A stretch of 40,210 bases of DNA from CAYVQZ01 sp964453435 (lineage in GTDB: Bacteria; Abyssobacteria; SURF-5): the NCBI GenBank assembly GCA_964453435.1, contig CAYVQZ010000049.1, forward strand, positions 1 through 40,210, given 5' to 3'. Within the stretch, counting starts at the first letter, position 1, and the number at the start of each line of letters is the position of its first letter. Positions 1-9,002 of the stretch are shown in pieces. The notes beneath the pieces are model-generated. The model was not told the DNA's origin and did not search any database. It was given only the letters and a program-made list of their open reading frames with translations. The position numbers were made by a program, and so were the translations under genes.

Positions 1-3
1 GTC

Positions 4-1020
4 TCAAACCTTTTCGCGGAATGAGTCGCCGTAGGGGAAAATGCCCGGATAGCCGCCCGTATGCAGAAACACCACGTTCTCGTCCTCGCGGAAGCTGCCC
101 TTCCTGACAAGGTCAATCAATCCCGCCATCGCCTTGCCGGTGTACACCGGATCGAGAAAAATTCCCTCGAGCCTCGCCAGCAGCCGAATGGCCTCGATGC
201 ATTCGGGGGTTATCTTTCCGTACGTCTCGCCGCAGTAGTCATGGTAGACGGTGACATCTTCGGGAACGGCGCCTATCTCTTCCCCGATGAGCTCGCCAAC
301 CAAGTTCGCCGCTTCATCGACTGAGGGCGCCCCGATACCGTCCGTCGAGCCTTTCTTCGTCACCGCGACGCCGATTATCTTCGCCGGCACATCCATGGCT
401 TTGACACCGGCGAGCAGGCCGGCCTGGGTTCCGCCGCTGCCGTTGGCGAGAACGATACAATCGAGTCTGAAACCAAATTCCCGCGCTTGTTCAACCATCT
501 CGCGCGCCGCCAGGCAGTAGCCAAGGTTGCCAAGCGCCACCGAGCCTCCCGGAGGAATCCAGTACACGTTGCGCCCCTTCTCCCTCAATTCCTGCATCGC
601 ATTGAAAACCGTCACCATCATCTCCTCGATACTTGCGCCGGCCCTGAAATCGGGGAGAAAAATGTACTCGCAGCCCATGATTTCATCGAGCAGAAAGTTT
701 CCGGTCAACTGGTCGGGCTTTTCGCCGGACAACGCAAGAACGCATTTAAGCCCGAGCTTGCGCGAGGCAGCCGCGGTCATTCGGCAGCAATTCGATTGGA
801 CGGCGGCGGCGGTGAAAACCGTGTCCGCATTGCTTTTGAGCGCGTCCGCGAACAGAAACTCGAGCTTTCGAGCCTTGTTGCCTCCCGTGGCCAGCCCCGT
901 CATGTCGTCTCGCTTCATCCACAGGCGCGGACCGCCCAGATGCCGTGTGAGCGCGGGCAGCGGCTCGAGCGGAGTGGGCAGGAACGAAAGCGTCAGCCGC
1001 GGAATATCTTCCAGTTTCAT
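4..1020 (-). CDS. dcyD: D-cysteine desulfhydrase (PLP-dependent, ACC deaminase family)
   Basis: Predicted cytoplasmic PLP enzyme of fold type II that would convert D-cysteine to pyruvate, H2S and ammonia. The PLP lysine is K49 in GGNKARKLEF, and the phosphate-binding loop is NGSGGTQAG. Two positions known to separate the two activities of this family read DPVYTGKAM (T294) and HTGG (T321). True ACC deaminases carry Glu and Leu there, so desulfhydrase is favoured. The length, 338 aa, is normal. I chose the ATG at 1020 because AAGGGA lies about 8 bases upstream and the family begins near this residue; an in-frame extension to 1122 has no homology-like sequence. It lies 77 bases downstream of the zinc-ribbon gene and is probably cotranscribed with it. 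Substrate is inferred from the two threonines only. Confidence 0.85.
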   Translation of the reverse strand: MKLEDIPRLTLSFLPTPLEPLPALTRHLGGPRLWMKRDDMTGLATGGNKARKLEFLFADALKSNADTVFTAAAVQSNCCRMTAAASRKLGLKCVLALSGEKPDQLTGNFLLDEIMGCEYIFLPDFRAGASIEEMMVTVFNAMQELREKGRNVYWIPPGGSVALGNLGYCLAAREMVEQAREFGFRLDCIVLANGSGGTQAGLLAGVKAMDVPAKIIGVAVTKKGSTDGIGAPSVDEAANLVGELIGEEIGAVPEDVTVYHDYCGETYGKITPECIEAIRLLARLEGIFLDPVYTGKAMAGLIDLVRKGSFREDENVVFLHTGGYPGIFPYGDSFREKV

Positions 1021-1097
1021 GAGAGCATCCCTTCTTCGCAGGTTGCGCTGCAAATCCTCTTTGCCGGTTCGCCTAATTCGCGCGGTCCGAGGCCGCC

Positions 1098-1388
1098 TCA
1101 GTCCCCGAACAGCTTGTTCCACGCATCCTTGCTCCTCTCCCTCTTGGCGTCGTCCTTTTGCGGTCCCTTATCCTCGGCAAACTCGAACTCGTCGCAGAAG
1201 TTCGCCTTCTCTTTGTCCGCCACGAGCTCCACCGTCGGGCTTTTGCACTGCTGAGGCGCTGCCGGATCGTAGAGCTTGCAGTTCAGGCAGCAATGCAAAT
1301 CATAGCCGCACTCCGCGCACGTTTCGGTTCGTCCCGGCAGCCTGCGCTCCGACACCCACTCGGCCCCGCACCTGTGACACAGTTTCAT
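1098..1388 (-). CDS. Small zinc-ribbon protein
   Basis: 96-aa cysteine-rich protein. CxxC pairs are visible in MKLCHRCGAEW and ETCAECGYD, followed by a HCCLNCKLYDP segment with further cysteines and then a conserved-looking KEKANFCDEFEF motif, ending in a charged tail. This arrangement matches a family of short, uncharacterised bacterial zinc-ribbon proteins that I recall from anaerobes. No enzymatic residues are evident; nucleic-acid or protein binding is a guess. The start at 1388 is chosen because the family begins at MK-CxxCG; an upstream in-frame ATG at 1466 would sit very close to the predicted transcription start. It is the first gene of a probable two-gene unit with the desulfhydrase. 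Confidence 0.75.
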   Translation of the reverse strand: MKLCHRCGAEWVSERRLPGRTETCAECGYDLHCCLNCKLYDPAAPQQCKSPTVELVADKEKANFCDEFEFAEDKGPQKDDAKRERSKDAWNKLFGD

Positions 1389-1486
1389 CCCGCCTCCGGC
1401 CCTCCTGATGATAATCCAACGTTCGCAGAATCCCCGCCGGCGGTTGTCATGAGAGGAGCACCTCAAATCGAATCACATTTTCCCCG

Positions 1487-1516
1487 AATCTAGCACACCT
1501 TCGCCGAGCCTGTCAA
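1487..1516 (-). promoter_or_regulatory. Predicted sigma-70 promoter for zinc-ribbon/dcyD unit
   Basis: Reading the minus strand, a perfect -35 TTGACA (1511-1516) is followed by an 18-base spacer and -10 TAGATT (1487-1492, 4 of 6 matches). Transcription would start near 1480, about 90 bases before the zinc-ribbon start codon. Confidence 0.5.
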
Positions 1517-2557
1517 TGCGGCCTTATCGTTCCGGATTTCACCGGAAAGCCGGTAGAGGACGCAAAGGAAGAAGCCCGACAAAAAATTCGTGTAATTGGT
1601 GTAATTCGTGGTCCACTTGCTTAACCACTGATCCATTCGACAGGCTCAGGACGGGTGGGGCGAATGAACTGGTGAAGGGGTTGCTTGCGCCAGACGGATT
1701 AATGCATTGGAAAGACTGTCTGATTTGAAGTTCTGCTGTTTTTCTGAAAAATCAAAATGATGTATTTGTCACTGTGTACGGCTTGTTGCCCGAATAGGTT
1801 TTGCATCGAGTCTGACCGATGGTATCGTTGAGCAAGAGGTTTTCCGAATAGCCGGAGAAGCAGGGGGTCGGAAGTAGATGGGTCGCGCCGTACACATTTG
1901 CCAAGGTCCCATCCGCACAGCGGAATACTAGACCTTCGAAAAAATCTCAGATGGCGACCCTTTTCATGTTCGATGTCTTTGGCAGAAGAAAGAATTTGAA
2001 CTCGACCAAACGAGATAGAGCAGGAGCCCGGCTCCTACATTTTATCCCCTTGGCGGCTTCGCGGCTTGGCGTGAGATAGCTTTTTCCTCGTGTTTCCCCT
2101 GTGATTCTGTTTTGCTTCTGTCTTTCTCTGCGCTCTTCGCGCCTCCGCCAAATTCTGCTTTGTAGTTAAAGCTATCTCGGTTTCTGATAATTAGACGACC
2201 GCTGTTCAAATGAGAAAAGCCGGGAGATGGATTCGCTGTCCGGATGATGCAGGATGGACTAGCGGATCATAAACTGACGAACGTACAAAGGGGAGAACGT
2301 TTGAGGATGGATTTGCACATCGCTTGGTCTTCTGTTTCCGACCGGGCCGCGAACCGGCCGGCCTGTCCGACGATTCGTTGGCGTGCGTTTCCGGAGCGGT
2401 TTCTATGCCGGGTTATGGAGGAACCCCCCTCAGGCATGGTGTCCCCCAAATACGGACCCCTTCGCTCGGCCTTCGGCCAATTACTTATGATGGCAGGACA
2501 GTCTCTCGGTCTTCACATGGGCATTCCAGCCAATACAGAATTATCAGGCTTGCGGTT
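1517..2557. other. Long intergenic region with dispersed repeat fragments
   Basis: About 1 kb without a convincing gene. Short stretches look like recurrent intergenic debris of this genome. GCGGCTTGGCGTGAG at 2061-2075 recurs exactly at 20439-20453. GGCATGGTGTCCCCCAA at 2433-2449 recurs exactly at 14330-14346. A TTCGACAGGCTCAGGAC segment lies near 1637-1653. Open frames here have no recognisable domains and lack good ribosome-binding sites. Confidence 0.6.
2433..2449. repeat. Copy 1 of a 17-base dispersed repeat
   Basis: GGCATGGTGTCCCCCAA is identical to 14330-14346, where it forms the right arm of a long hairpin. Here the left arm differs, so this copy is a partial or decayed element. Confidence 0.7.
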
Positions 2558-4474
2558 TCATCTGCGGGCCTGATTCAAGAGACCGCCGGCGAGCAACATC
2601 TCCCGCTGTCTCCGGCTCACCGCCAGTCGAGTTGCGACCTGTTTCCCGTTGGCGGAAACTGCAATTTCTTCGTCACCCCTTTCGAGCGCTTGCCGCATGG
2701 CCGGTATCCGAATCGTGTCGCCTTGTTGTATTTTCTCATAGTCCGATTCGTCCTTGAATTCAAGGGGCACGATACCGAAATTGACGAGGTTCGACTTGTG
2801 GATTCTGGCAAAGTTTTTCGCAATTTTCGCACGAATTCCAAGATATCTCGGCGCGAGCGCCGCGTGTTCGCGCGACGAGCCCTGCCCATAGTTTCTTCCG
2901 CCCACGACGACTCCTCCACCTTTTTGTTGAGCTCTCGCGGCGAAGCTTTCGTCGATGATGTCGTACACGAATTTGCTGATTTCGGGAATGTTGCTCCTGA
3001 AGGGCAGAACCCGATTGCCAGCCGGCATGATGATATCGGTGCTGATGTCGTCGCCGACTTTCAGTAACACCTCGCCTTCTATGGCGTTCGGGAGGGGGTC
3101 GAAATGCGGGAATGCGGCTATGTTGGGGCCTCTGAGAATCTCGACCGAATCGGGGTCCTCCGCTGGGGGAACGAACCAGTCCGGATTGAACTTGAAGCGT
3201 CTCGGATATCTGACCTTCGGATATTCGCCGAACGAGCGAGGGTCGGAGATAACTCCTCGGATCGCAGCCACCGCTGCGACCTCGGGGGAGCAGAGATACA
3301 CTTGGTCGTCCTTCGTGCCGCTCCGGCCCTTGAAGTTTCGGGGAAATGTTCGCAGCGAGCGCGTGTTTGTTCCCGGCGCCTGGCCCATTCCAATGCAGCC
3401 GAGACAACCGGATTGATGCAATCGCGCTCCCGCATGCAGGAACGACATCACTCCGCCCATGAGTTCGACATTTTCCAGGGTCTGTCTGCTTCCGGGGTTG
3501 ATCTCAAAACTCACATACGGATGAACATGCTTTCCTTCGATTATCTTTGCGGCGATCATCAAATCCCGGTAGGACCCGTTCGTCGAGCTTCCCACGATCA
3601 CTTGGTGGATTTCGGCGCCCTCCAGTTCGGCCGCGGTCTTCACATTGTCGGGATTGGAGGGACACGCAACGAGCGGCTCGATTGCAGACAGGTCCAGTTC
3701 GGTGACCTCGTCATATTCGGCTCCCCCGCCCGCCTTCAACTCGCGCCACTCCTCCTCGCGAGCGTTCAGAGCGAGATATCTTCGCGTGACTTGGTCCGAA
3801 GGGAAAATGCAGGCGGTAGCCCCTATGTCCACCCCCATGTTTGCAATGGTCCCTCGAGCGCTCATATCAAGATTTTTCACGCCCGGCCCGAAGAACTCCA
3901 TGATTTTCCCAATGCCGGCGTTGCATTTGTATCTTCGAAGCAGTTCAAGAATTACATCTTTTCCCGACACCCACGGTGAAAGCTTTCCGGTAACCCGAAT
4001 GCCCCAGATTTTGGGGTACATCATATAAAAGGGTTTTCCAGCCATGGCCATTGCCACTTCCACACCGCCGGCGCCGATGGCAAGCATGGCAAGACACCCG
4101 CCGGTGGTCGTGTGGCTGTCCGACCCCAGGAGCGATTTGCCGGGAATACCGAACCGCTCTCTGTGCACATGGTGCGACACACCGTTTCCGGGAGGCGAGA
4201 GGTACACGCCAAACTTGGAAGCGGCCGATTCGAGAAACCGATGGTCGTCAGCGTTCTTGTAGTCGGTTTGAATAATGTTATGGTCGATATAGCTGACCGA
4301 GAGTTCTGTTTGCACGCGTGAAATGTTGAGCGATTCGAACTCGAGATAAACCATCGTTCCGGTGGCGTCCTGCGTCAGCGTCTGGTCTATCCGAATCCCG
4401 ATCTCCTCACCCGAAGACATTTTCCCTTCAATTAAATGCTCTTCGATGAGCCTCTCGGCAAGGTTCTTTGCCAT
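2558..4474 (-). CDS. acn: Aconitate hydratase, short single-chain type
   Basis: 638-aa aconitase/IPM-isomerase superfamily protein, predicted to interconvert citrate and isocitrate in the TCA cycle in the cytoplasm. The N-terminal catalytic domains (about 1-420) include GSDSHTTTGG (118-126) and SGCLGCIGMG (C357, C360). The C-terminal swivel domain (about 470-630) includes GRNYGQGSSREHAA. Size and architecture fit the roughly 640-aa Aquifex/Clostridium-type putative aconitases rather than the 850-900-aa AcnA/AcnB. The motif that normally supplies the first cluster cysteine, GSCTN, reads GSSTNG (S297). C271 in ACPSNPDNV or C395 might substitute, or this may be a subfamily trait. The ATG at 4474 follows GGGGA at good spacing; an in-frame extension to 4543 is unsupported. 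It appears monocistronic. Confidence 0.88.
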   Translation of the reverse strand: MAKNLAERLIEEHLIEGKMSSGEEIGIRIDQTLTQDATGTMVYLEFESLNISRVQTELSVSYIDHNIIQTDYKNADDHRFLESAASKFGVYLSPPGNGVSHHVHRERFGIPGKSLLGSDSHTTTGGCLAMLAIGAGGVEVAMAMAGKPFYMMYPKIWGIRVTGKLSPWVSGKDVILELLRRYKCNAGIGKIMEFFGPGVKNLDMSARGTIANMGVDIGATACIFPSDQVTRRYLALNAREEEWRELKAGGGAEYDEVTELDLSAIEPLVACPSNPDNVKTAAELEGAEIHQVIVGSSTNGSYRDLMIAAKIIEGKHVHPYVSFEINPGSRQTLENVELMGGVMSFLHAGARLHQSGCLGCIGMGQAPGTNTRSLRTFPRNFKGRSGTKDDQVYLCSPEVAAVAAIRGVISDPRSFGEYPKVRYPRRFKFNPDWFVPPAEDPDSVEILRGPNIAAFPHFDPLPNAIEGEVLLKVGDDISTDIIMPAGNRVLPFRSNIPEISKFVYDIIDESFAARAQQKGGGVVVGGRNYGQGSSREHAALAPRYLGIRAKIAKNFARIHKSNLVNFGIVPLEFKDESDYEKIQQGDTIRIPAMRQALERGDEEIAVSANGKQVATRLAVSRRQREMLLAGGLLNQARR

Positions 4475-4675
4475 TTCTGTTCCCCTTTCTCCACGCCGGC
4501 TGCTATATGAACGTCTTCCCCCGCGCTCATTCAATTCTAACACCCAAAACCCATTTGCGCATTTCCCAGATATTCCTGAATTACCTGCGGCGGCGAATCA
4601 AGGGTCCAACGAAAAGTTGTGGCGGAAAAGAGAGTCGGCCCGGTTGACGATGGCGGACGTTGCGGACGGGTTTTC

Positions 4676-5953
4676 TCAATAACCGAAACATTCCGAAATC
4701 AGCGTGCTCAGGTGTTTTCTCAAAACCCTGTACGAGTAGTAGCGCATCCCCAGGCTGTAGTTGTGTTCAACCAGTTCCTCGGTCAACTTCTTATCGGCCA
4801 GCAACTGGCGAGTCAGCCGGAGGCTGCTTTCGGTCACGTGGTCATCAAGTTCGATCACTTTGAATCCCTTTGGCTTGATGTCGATCGAATACACGGAATA
4901 CATATTCACAGCAATCGGCTTTCTAAAATAGAGTGTTTCCAGGAAAGCGTTTCCGAATCCCTCGAATGTGGAAGGATAGGTGACGAGGTCCGCGTGGGGG
5001 TAGACATCCCAAATCGTGTAGATTTTTCCGCCGTCATCTTTTGTTCCGCGCTTCTCTCCTATTGTTTCGGAGACGAACAGTGTGTCAACATCGAATAACG
5101 CAGAATATTCCCGCACGCGCTGTTCGTACCCATGTCCTTCATCGCCCGAAGCGTGCGAAATGACGAGCTTTGCCTTCCTGCCCAGGCGCCGGACAAGTTC
5201 GATGGAGGTTTCGATTCCCTTTCTCTTTACAACGCGCGTGGGCTGAAGAATGAGGAGCTCGTCGTCTCTGATGCCGAACGATTGCCTGACGTCGGACGCA
5301 TAGTCGTCGGGGGGAGGAGGAGGATTGTCAAAATCCATGACATTCGGGATGAGAGTGGAAGAGATGCCGGTTCTCAGGGCGAGCTGATTCGCTCCGGAAC
5401 TGTTAATCACCACGTGGAGGATGCTCGGGAGGTGCGGCGGGAAAGCCATGTTTAGATAATCCCATGCCGAATTCACGAGGAAGCGCTTTCGCTCCCAGAA
5501 GAAGTCGTGATGATGCGCGATTGCCGGCATTTTGGTCTCTGCTATCAGTTCTGTGACAGCGATCCCGAGAGGCAGGTTGAGCGGAATCGTGATCGCGTTT
5601 TCCGGAATCAGAAGGTCTATCTCGAACCTCTCGATGAATTCGTACAGTTTGACCTTGAGGTATTCGGTCAGCTCGGTTATCTTCCGCGTGACCTCGGGAG
5701 TCCGCATCGGCGTTTCAAAACATCTGGAATAGACATCTTTGATATCGTCATGCTTGAAATGGGCTTCCTCCACCAGCATCGAGCGTTCTGCCGGCCGGTC
5801 GAGCTCGCCCGCAAAATAGAAGCACGTGTGCCCCATGTCCTCGAGGACGTCGGCCCACTTTTGCGTTTCGAGCGATACCCCGTCCGTGCCGGCGAAACGA
5901 ACGGAAATCATGCCGATGTTCTTGCTCTCGTTTTTCTTCTTCATGTTCACCAT
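4676..5953 (-). CDS. GT4-family glycosyltransferase
   Basis: 425-aa GT-B fold retaining glycosyltransferase. The N-terminal segment, GMISVRFAGTDGVSLETQKW (14-33), is the acceptor-domain glycine-rich loop. The C-terminal donor domain has LQPTRVVKRKGIE and the nucleotide-sugar E-x7-E motif EGFGNAFLE (E331, E339). The opening and FYFAGELDRP segment remind me of mannosylglucosylglycerate-synthase-like enzymes that make compatible solutes, but that is recollection and the substrate is unproven. The ATG at 5953 is preferred because GGGGA lies seven bases upstream; ATGs at 5974 and 5944 have weaker context. It follows the GH172 gene by 162 bases on the same strand and may share its transcript. Confidence 0.8.
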   Translation of the reverse strand: MVNMKKKNESKNIGMISVRFAGTDGVSLETQKWADVLEDMGHTCFYFAGELDRPAERSMLVEEAHFKHDDIKDVYSRCFETPMRTPEVTRKITELTEYLKVKLYEFIERFEIDLLIPENAITIPLNLPLGIAVTELIAETKMPAIAHHHDFFWERKRFLVNSAWDYLNMAFPPHLPSILHVVINSSGANQLALRTGISSTLIPNVMDFDNPPPPPDDYASDVRQSFGIRDDELLILQPTRVVKRKGIETSIELVRRLGRKAKLVISHASGDEGHGYEQRVREYSALFDVDTLFVSETIGEKRGTKDDGGKIYTIWDVYPHADLVTYPSTFEGFGNAFLETLYFRKPIAVNMYSVYSIDIKPKGFKVIELDDHVTESSLRLTRQLLADKKLTEELVEHNYSLGMRYYSYRVLRKHLSTLISECFGY

Positions 5954-6115
5954 AATGGAATCCCCGCATTTCATTCCAACAAGAGCTTTGAATTTTTGCT
6001 AATCTAGTACAAACCCGGGTCAAAAGTAAAGGCCCTGGCGGCCTCGGCAGACACGAATATCGACGGGTGCGGGAGAGCGTGCTCGTCTGTGCGCCGATTG
6101 GCGTGACAAGGAGTT

Positions 6116-7123
6116 TCAGCCCGGTCGTGGCAATCGCCTGCCTACCGGCAGAAGGTCTACGAAATGTTTGTGCGGTTCTCGCTGGTACCAGTATGCCGTG
6201 CTCGAATAGTCATGCCCCATGTTGTTTGCGTGTCCATGCTCGATTGAGAAACAAATCGAGCGGTGGAACACGATGGGGTCCTCGATGTGGTACCGATACA
6301 TCGAGTGTTGGCCGGTGTAATCGTCGTTCCCTTTCAGATGATACCCGTAATAGGGCGAACAGAACTCGCGCTTGACATAATTGAAATTCCAGGCGCCGCA
6401 GAAATAGTCCTCGGTTCCGGTTCCATGGATAGCGGGCGGCCACTTTTCACCATCGACAAAAAACATGTCGTCCCCTTCACCCCACCAGCCGGGTGAAAGG
6501 GCGTCTATGTTGAGATGACACCCGACGTAGTGCCCGTGTCCCTCGGCCTCGAGCACAACATAATTTTCCTTCCCATCCACGTTCTGAGCATTCAACAAGC
6601 TCGCCGGCACACATGGATTCTCTCTTCTCCACTGCGCATGGAATGTGCCCAGCCCCTCCGGCAACTCTTCATGAATTTCATAGTCGACATAGAAGTACAA
6701 TATTACCGGCAGTTCCGAACACTCGCTTTGCATTTCGATTCTTGCGGCACGATAGAACGGCATGGGGAAATAACAATTGAAGCCGCGGTCGAACATGGAA
6801 AACGGAAGCGACGTGAAGTAGTTCGTCCGAGCGTGGCCCAGCCCGAAGAAGTCGCCTATGGGAGCTTCCACGCTGGGCTGGTCTTCGTCATCCCAATACA
6901 TCCTGATAACCACCTTCCGAAGGTATGCCGGCTCTTCGCATGCGAGCGTGGTCCAGATATGCCGCACGACTCCGGGCCCTTCGAGGTCGGCTATCGTTTC
7001 TTTGCCGCCGGGATAGAACACGCGAAAATCGGCGTTTCCGCCGGAAGTGTCGAAGCTGGAGACTCGCGCGCTGCGGCAGTTTCGCAAGAATGCCACCGCG
7101 TTCAATGACCCGAAATACTGCAT
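6116..7123 (-). CDS. GH172/DUF2961 family glycoside hydrolase
   Basis: 335-aa single-domain DUF2961 protein. The family, now GH172, includes difructose-anhydride and alpha-D-arabinofuranoside/fructofuranoside hydrolases, forming jelly-roll multimers. Visible family motifs are ADLEGPGVVRHIWTT near residue 46, APIGDFFGLGH, FDRGFNCYFPMPF and GTGTEDYFCGAWNF, whose acidic residues lie in the region expected to be catalytic. No signal peptide is visible, so it probably acts in the cytoplasm on imported or self-made glycans. The ATG at 7123 is preceded by a strong AGGAGG. Substrate cannot be deduced; the adjacent glycosyltransferase suggests a shared glycoside, by inference only. Confidence 0.85.
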   Translation of the reverse strand: MQYFGSLNAVAFLRNCRSARVSSFDTSGGNADFRVFYPGGKETIADLEGPGVVRHIWTTLACEEPAYLRKVVIRMYWDDEDQPSVEAPIGDFFGLGHARTNYFTSLPFSMFDRGFNCYFPMPFYRAARIEMQSECSELPVILYFYVDYEIHEELPEGLGTFHAQWRRENPCVPASLLNAQNVDGKENYVVLEAEGHGHYVGCHLNIDALSPGWWGEGDDMFFVDGEKWPPAIHGTGTEDYFCGAWNFNYVKREFCSPYYGYHLKGNDDYTGQHSMYRYHIEDPIVFHRSICFSIEHGHANNMGHDYSSTAYWYQREPHKHFVDLLPVGRRLPRPG

Positions 7124-7228
7124 CTCTCATCCTCCTTTTCCGCAAACAATCCCGACGTTCTGTGAGAATGCGACCGGCGGAGTACGCAAAGACATTCACC
7201 GTTCCGAACGCTCCCGAGGATCGGGACG

Positions 7229-7258
7229 ACTATACCATCAGTTCTGACCGATTGGCAA
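7229..7258 (-). promoter_or_regulatory. Predicted promoter for GH172 gene
   Basis: On the minus strand TTGCCA (7253-7258), an 18-base spacer and TATAGT (7229-7234), each 5 of 6 to sigma-70 consensus. It lies about 105 bases before the GH172 start and is divergent from the promoter at 7328. Confidence 0.5.
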
Positions 7259-7327
7259 CGAGGAACGATGACCCCGTCCCTCGTTGAAGGCATAGAAGTC
7301 GCGTCGTTAATTGGCGTTGAACGAGGG

Positions 7328-7356
7328 TTGCGCTGCGGGAAGGACTGTGCTATCAT
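7328..7356 (+). promoter_or_regulatory. Predicted promoter for deacetylase operon
   Basis: TTGCGC (7328-7333), 17-base spacer, TATCAT (7351-7356). The start would be near 7363, giving a leader of about 45 bases to the ATG at 7407. Confidence 0.5.
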
Positions 7357-7406
7357 AAGGTTCACGAATTTTCCGTTCGCGCACCCTCACACTCCGGTAC
7401 GGACAT

Positions 7407-8348
7407 ATGCGCAAGACAGGTTTCGTATTCCATCCCATTTATCTCGAACATTTCACGGGCTCATGGCATCCGGAGCGGCCCGATAGGCTTTCGACAATCC
7501 TCGAAGCCGTTCAAACCGCAAATCTCTATGAAGCGCTGGCGCATCTTACTCCTTCGGCGTGCCCCGAACAATACCTGGGCTGGGCGCACACGGAAGGGTT
7601 GATTCGGTCGATCAAAAACCTCTGCGGTCCGACGCTGCAACACATCGACATGGACACGGTGGTCTCGGAAAAATCGTTCGAGGCGGCTCTCTTCGCGGCA
7701 GGGGCGGGAATCACCGCCGCCGATGCGATTCTGCGGGGTGACGTTGAGAATGCGTTCTGTGCGGTTCGTCCGCCGGGCCACCATGCCGAGAGCGATCGCG
7801 CGATGGGCTTTTGTCTGTTCAACAACATCGCCGTGACCGCCAGGTATCTGCAGCGTGAGTGCGGAATCAGAAGAGTGCTCATAGTGGACTGGGATGTTCA
7901 TCATGGAAACGGCACACAAGAGATTTTCTATGACGACCCGGCGGTCCTCTATTTTAGCGCTCACCAATACCCGCATTATCCCGGCACGGGCAGTATGCAG
8001 GAAGGCGGCGTCGGAACGGGCGAGACCTATACGGTCAATGCGCCGCTGAAGGCGGGCTGCGGAGACAAGGAGTACCAGCAGGTGTTCAGCAAAATGCTGC
8101 CCCCGGTTGCAGACGTGTTCCGGCCCGACTTCGTCCTCGTTTCCGCCGGGTTCGACGGACACATGAACGACCCCCTTGCGTCCATGCAACTTACCGATGA
8201 TGGATATGCCTGGCTCACACAAATGGTTCTCGAGACAGCCCAAAAACATTGCGCCGGCCGCCTGATTTCAATGCTCGAGGGCGGCTACGGCAAGGCGCTC
8301 GGCTCTTCCGCAGTCGCGCATCTGGAAGTGCTTTGCGGCCGGCGATAA
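7407..8348 (+). CDS. Histone deacetylase family (class II/AcuC-like) amidohydrolase
   Basis: 313-aa arginase/deacetylase-fold protein. Family motifs are intact: RPPGHHA (active-site H125-H126), DWDVHHGNGTQ with zinc ligands D163 and H165, and SAGFDGHMNDPL with the third ligand D250, followed by LEGGY. Bacterial members remove acetyl or related acyl groups from lysine side chains, polyamines or other acyl-amines; the substrate is unknown here. The ATG at 7407 gives the expected HDAC N-terminus, although the ribosome-binding site is weak. It heads a tight three-gene unit with a pyruvate-kinase C-domain protein (45 bases on) and an isochorismatase-like hydrolase (42 bases further). Confidence 0.9.
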   Translation: MRKTGFVFHPIYLEHFTGSWHPERPDRLSTILEAVQTANLYEALAHLTPSACPEQYLGWAHTEGLIRSIKNLCGPTLQHIDMDTVVSEKSFEAALFAAGAGITAADAILRGDVENAFCAVRPPGHHAESDRAMGFCLFNNIAVTARYLQRECGIRRVLIVDWDVHHGNGTQEIFYDDPAVLYFSAHQYPHYPGTGSMQEGGVGTGETYTVNAPLKAGCGDKEYQQVFSKMLPPVADVFRPDFVLVSAGFDGHMNDPLASMQLTDDGYAWLTQMVLETAQKHCAGRLISMLEGGYGKALGSSAVAHLEVLCGRR

Positions 8349-8393
8349 GTCCTTGAAAATACGACACCCGCCTTGTGTGAGGGGAGCGCAAAA

Positions 8394-8960
8394 GTGGAGA
8401 AAACAGTACACTACTTCAAGAAGGCAGGACCTGAGAACACCGACCGGTGCATAGAAGTCTCTCGACGGGCCGTCCTTGACGGCATCCGGCACGTGGTTGT
8501 CGCGACCACATGGGGAAACACGGGCGCGGCTTTGGCGGAGGCTCTCTCCGGCACGGGGGTAAACCTCGTCGCCGTCACTCACAGCGCCGGTTTCCGAGCG
8601 CCGAACGAGACGGAACTGACCGAAACAAATCGCGAACGAATCTTGAAAGCAAACGGCAAGATATATACGGGAACAATACTCACTCATTCTCTGGAGACCT
8701 CCCTCGCCTCACAGTTTCAAGGCGTGTACCCCACCACCCTTGTCGCCTTGACCCTCAGACGCCTCGGACAAGGCATCAAGGTGGTCTGCGAAATCGTGAT
8801 GGAGGCATGCGATGCCGGGTTGATACCGGAAAAAGAGGAAGTCCTTGCCGTTGCAGGAACGGGAAGGGGCGCCGACACCGTCGCGCTTCTTCGGTCAGCC
8901 GCTTCCAAGAGGTTCCATGAACTCAAGGTGCTCGAGATACTGGCCAAGCCCCGTGAATGA
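8394..8960 (+). CDS. Stand-alone pyruvate kinase C-terminal (alpha/beta) domain protein
   Basis: 188 aa resembling only the regulatory alpha/beta domain of pyruvate kinase (PF02887-like). VVATTWGNTGAALAEAL, NLVAVTHSAGF and the C-terminal EEVLAVAGTGRGADTVALL form the expected alternating strands and helices with glycine turns that could hold a phosphate ligand. There is no catalytic TIM barrel, so it is not a pyruvate kinase. Such free domains occur in archaea and anaerobes with no settled role. I chose the GTG at 8394 because GAGGGGA lies about 8 bases upstream; a TTG at 8373 has none. It is the middle gene of the deacetylase operon. Confidence 0.75.
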   Translation: MEKTVHYFKKAGPENTDRCIEVSRRAVLDGIRHVVVATTWGNTGAALAEALSGTGVNLVAVTHSAGFRAPNETELTETNRERILKANGKIYTGTILTHSLETSLASQFQGVYPTTLVALTLRRLGQGIKVVCEIVMEACDAGLIPEKEEVLAVAGTGRGADTVALLRSAASKRFHELKVLEILAKPRE

Positions 8961-9002
8961 TTCGGCTCATTTCCCTGACATGACGGAATTGGGGAGAAAA
9001 AA

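Noticed and set aside
1637..1660. CRISPR or tandem array
   Set aside because: Repeat fragments occur once or twice at unrelated sites without regular spacing or spacers.
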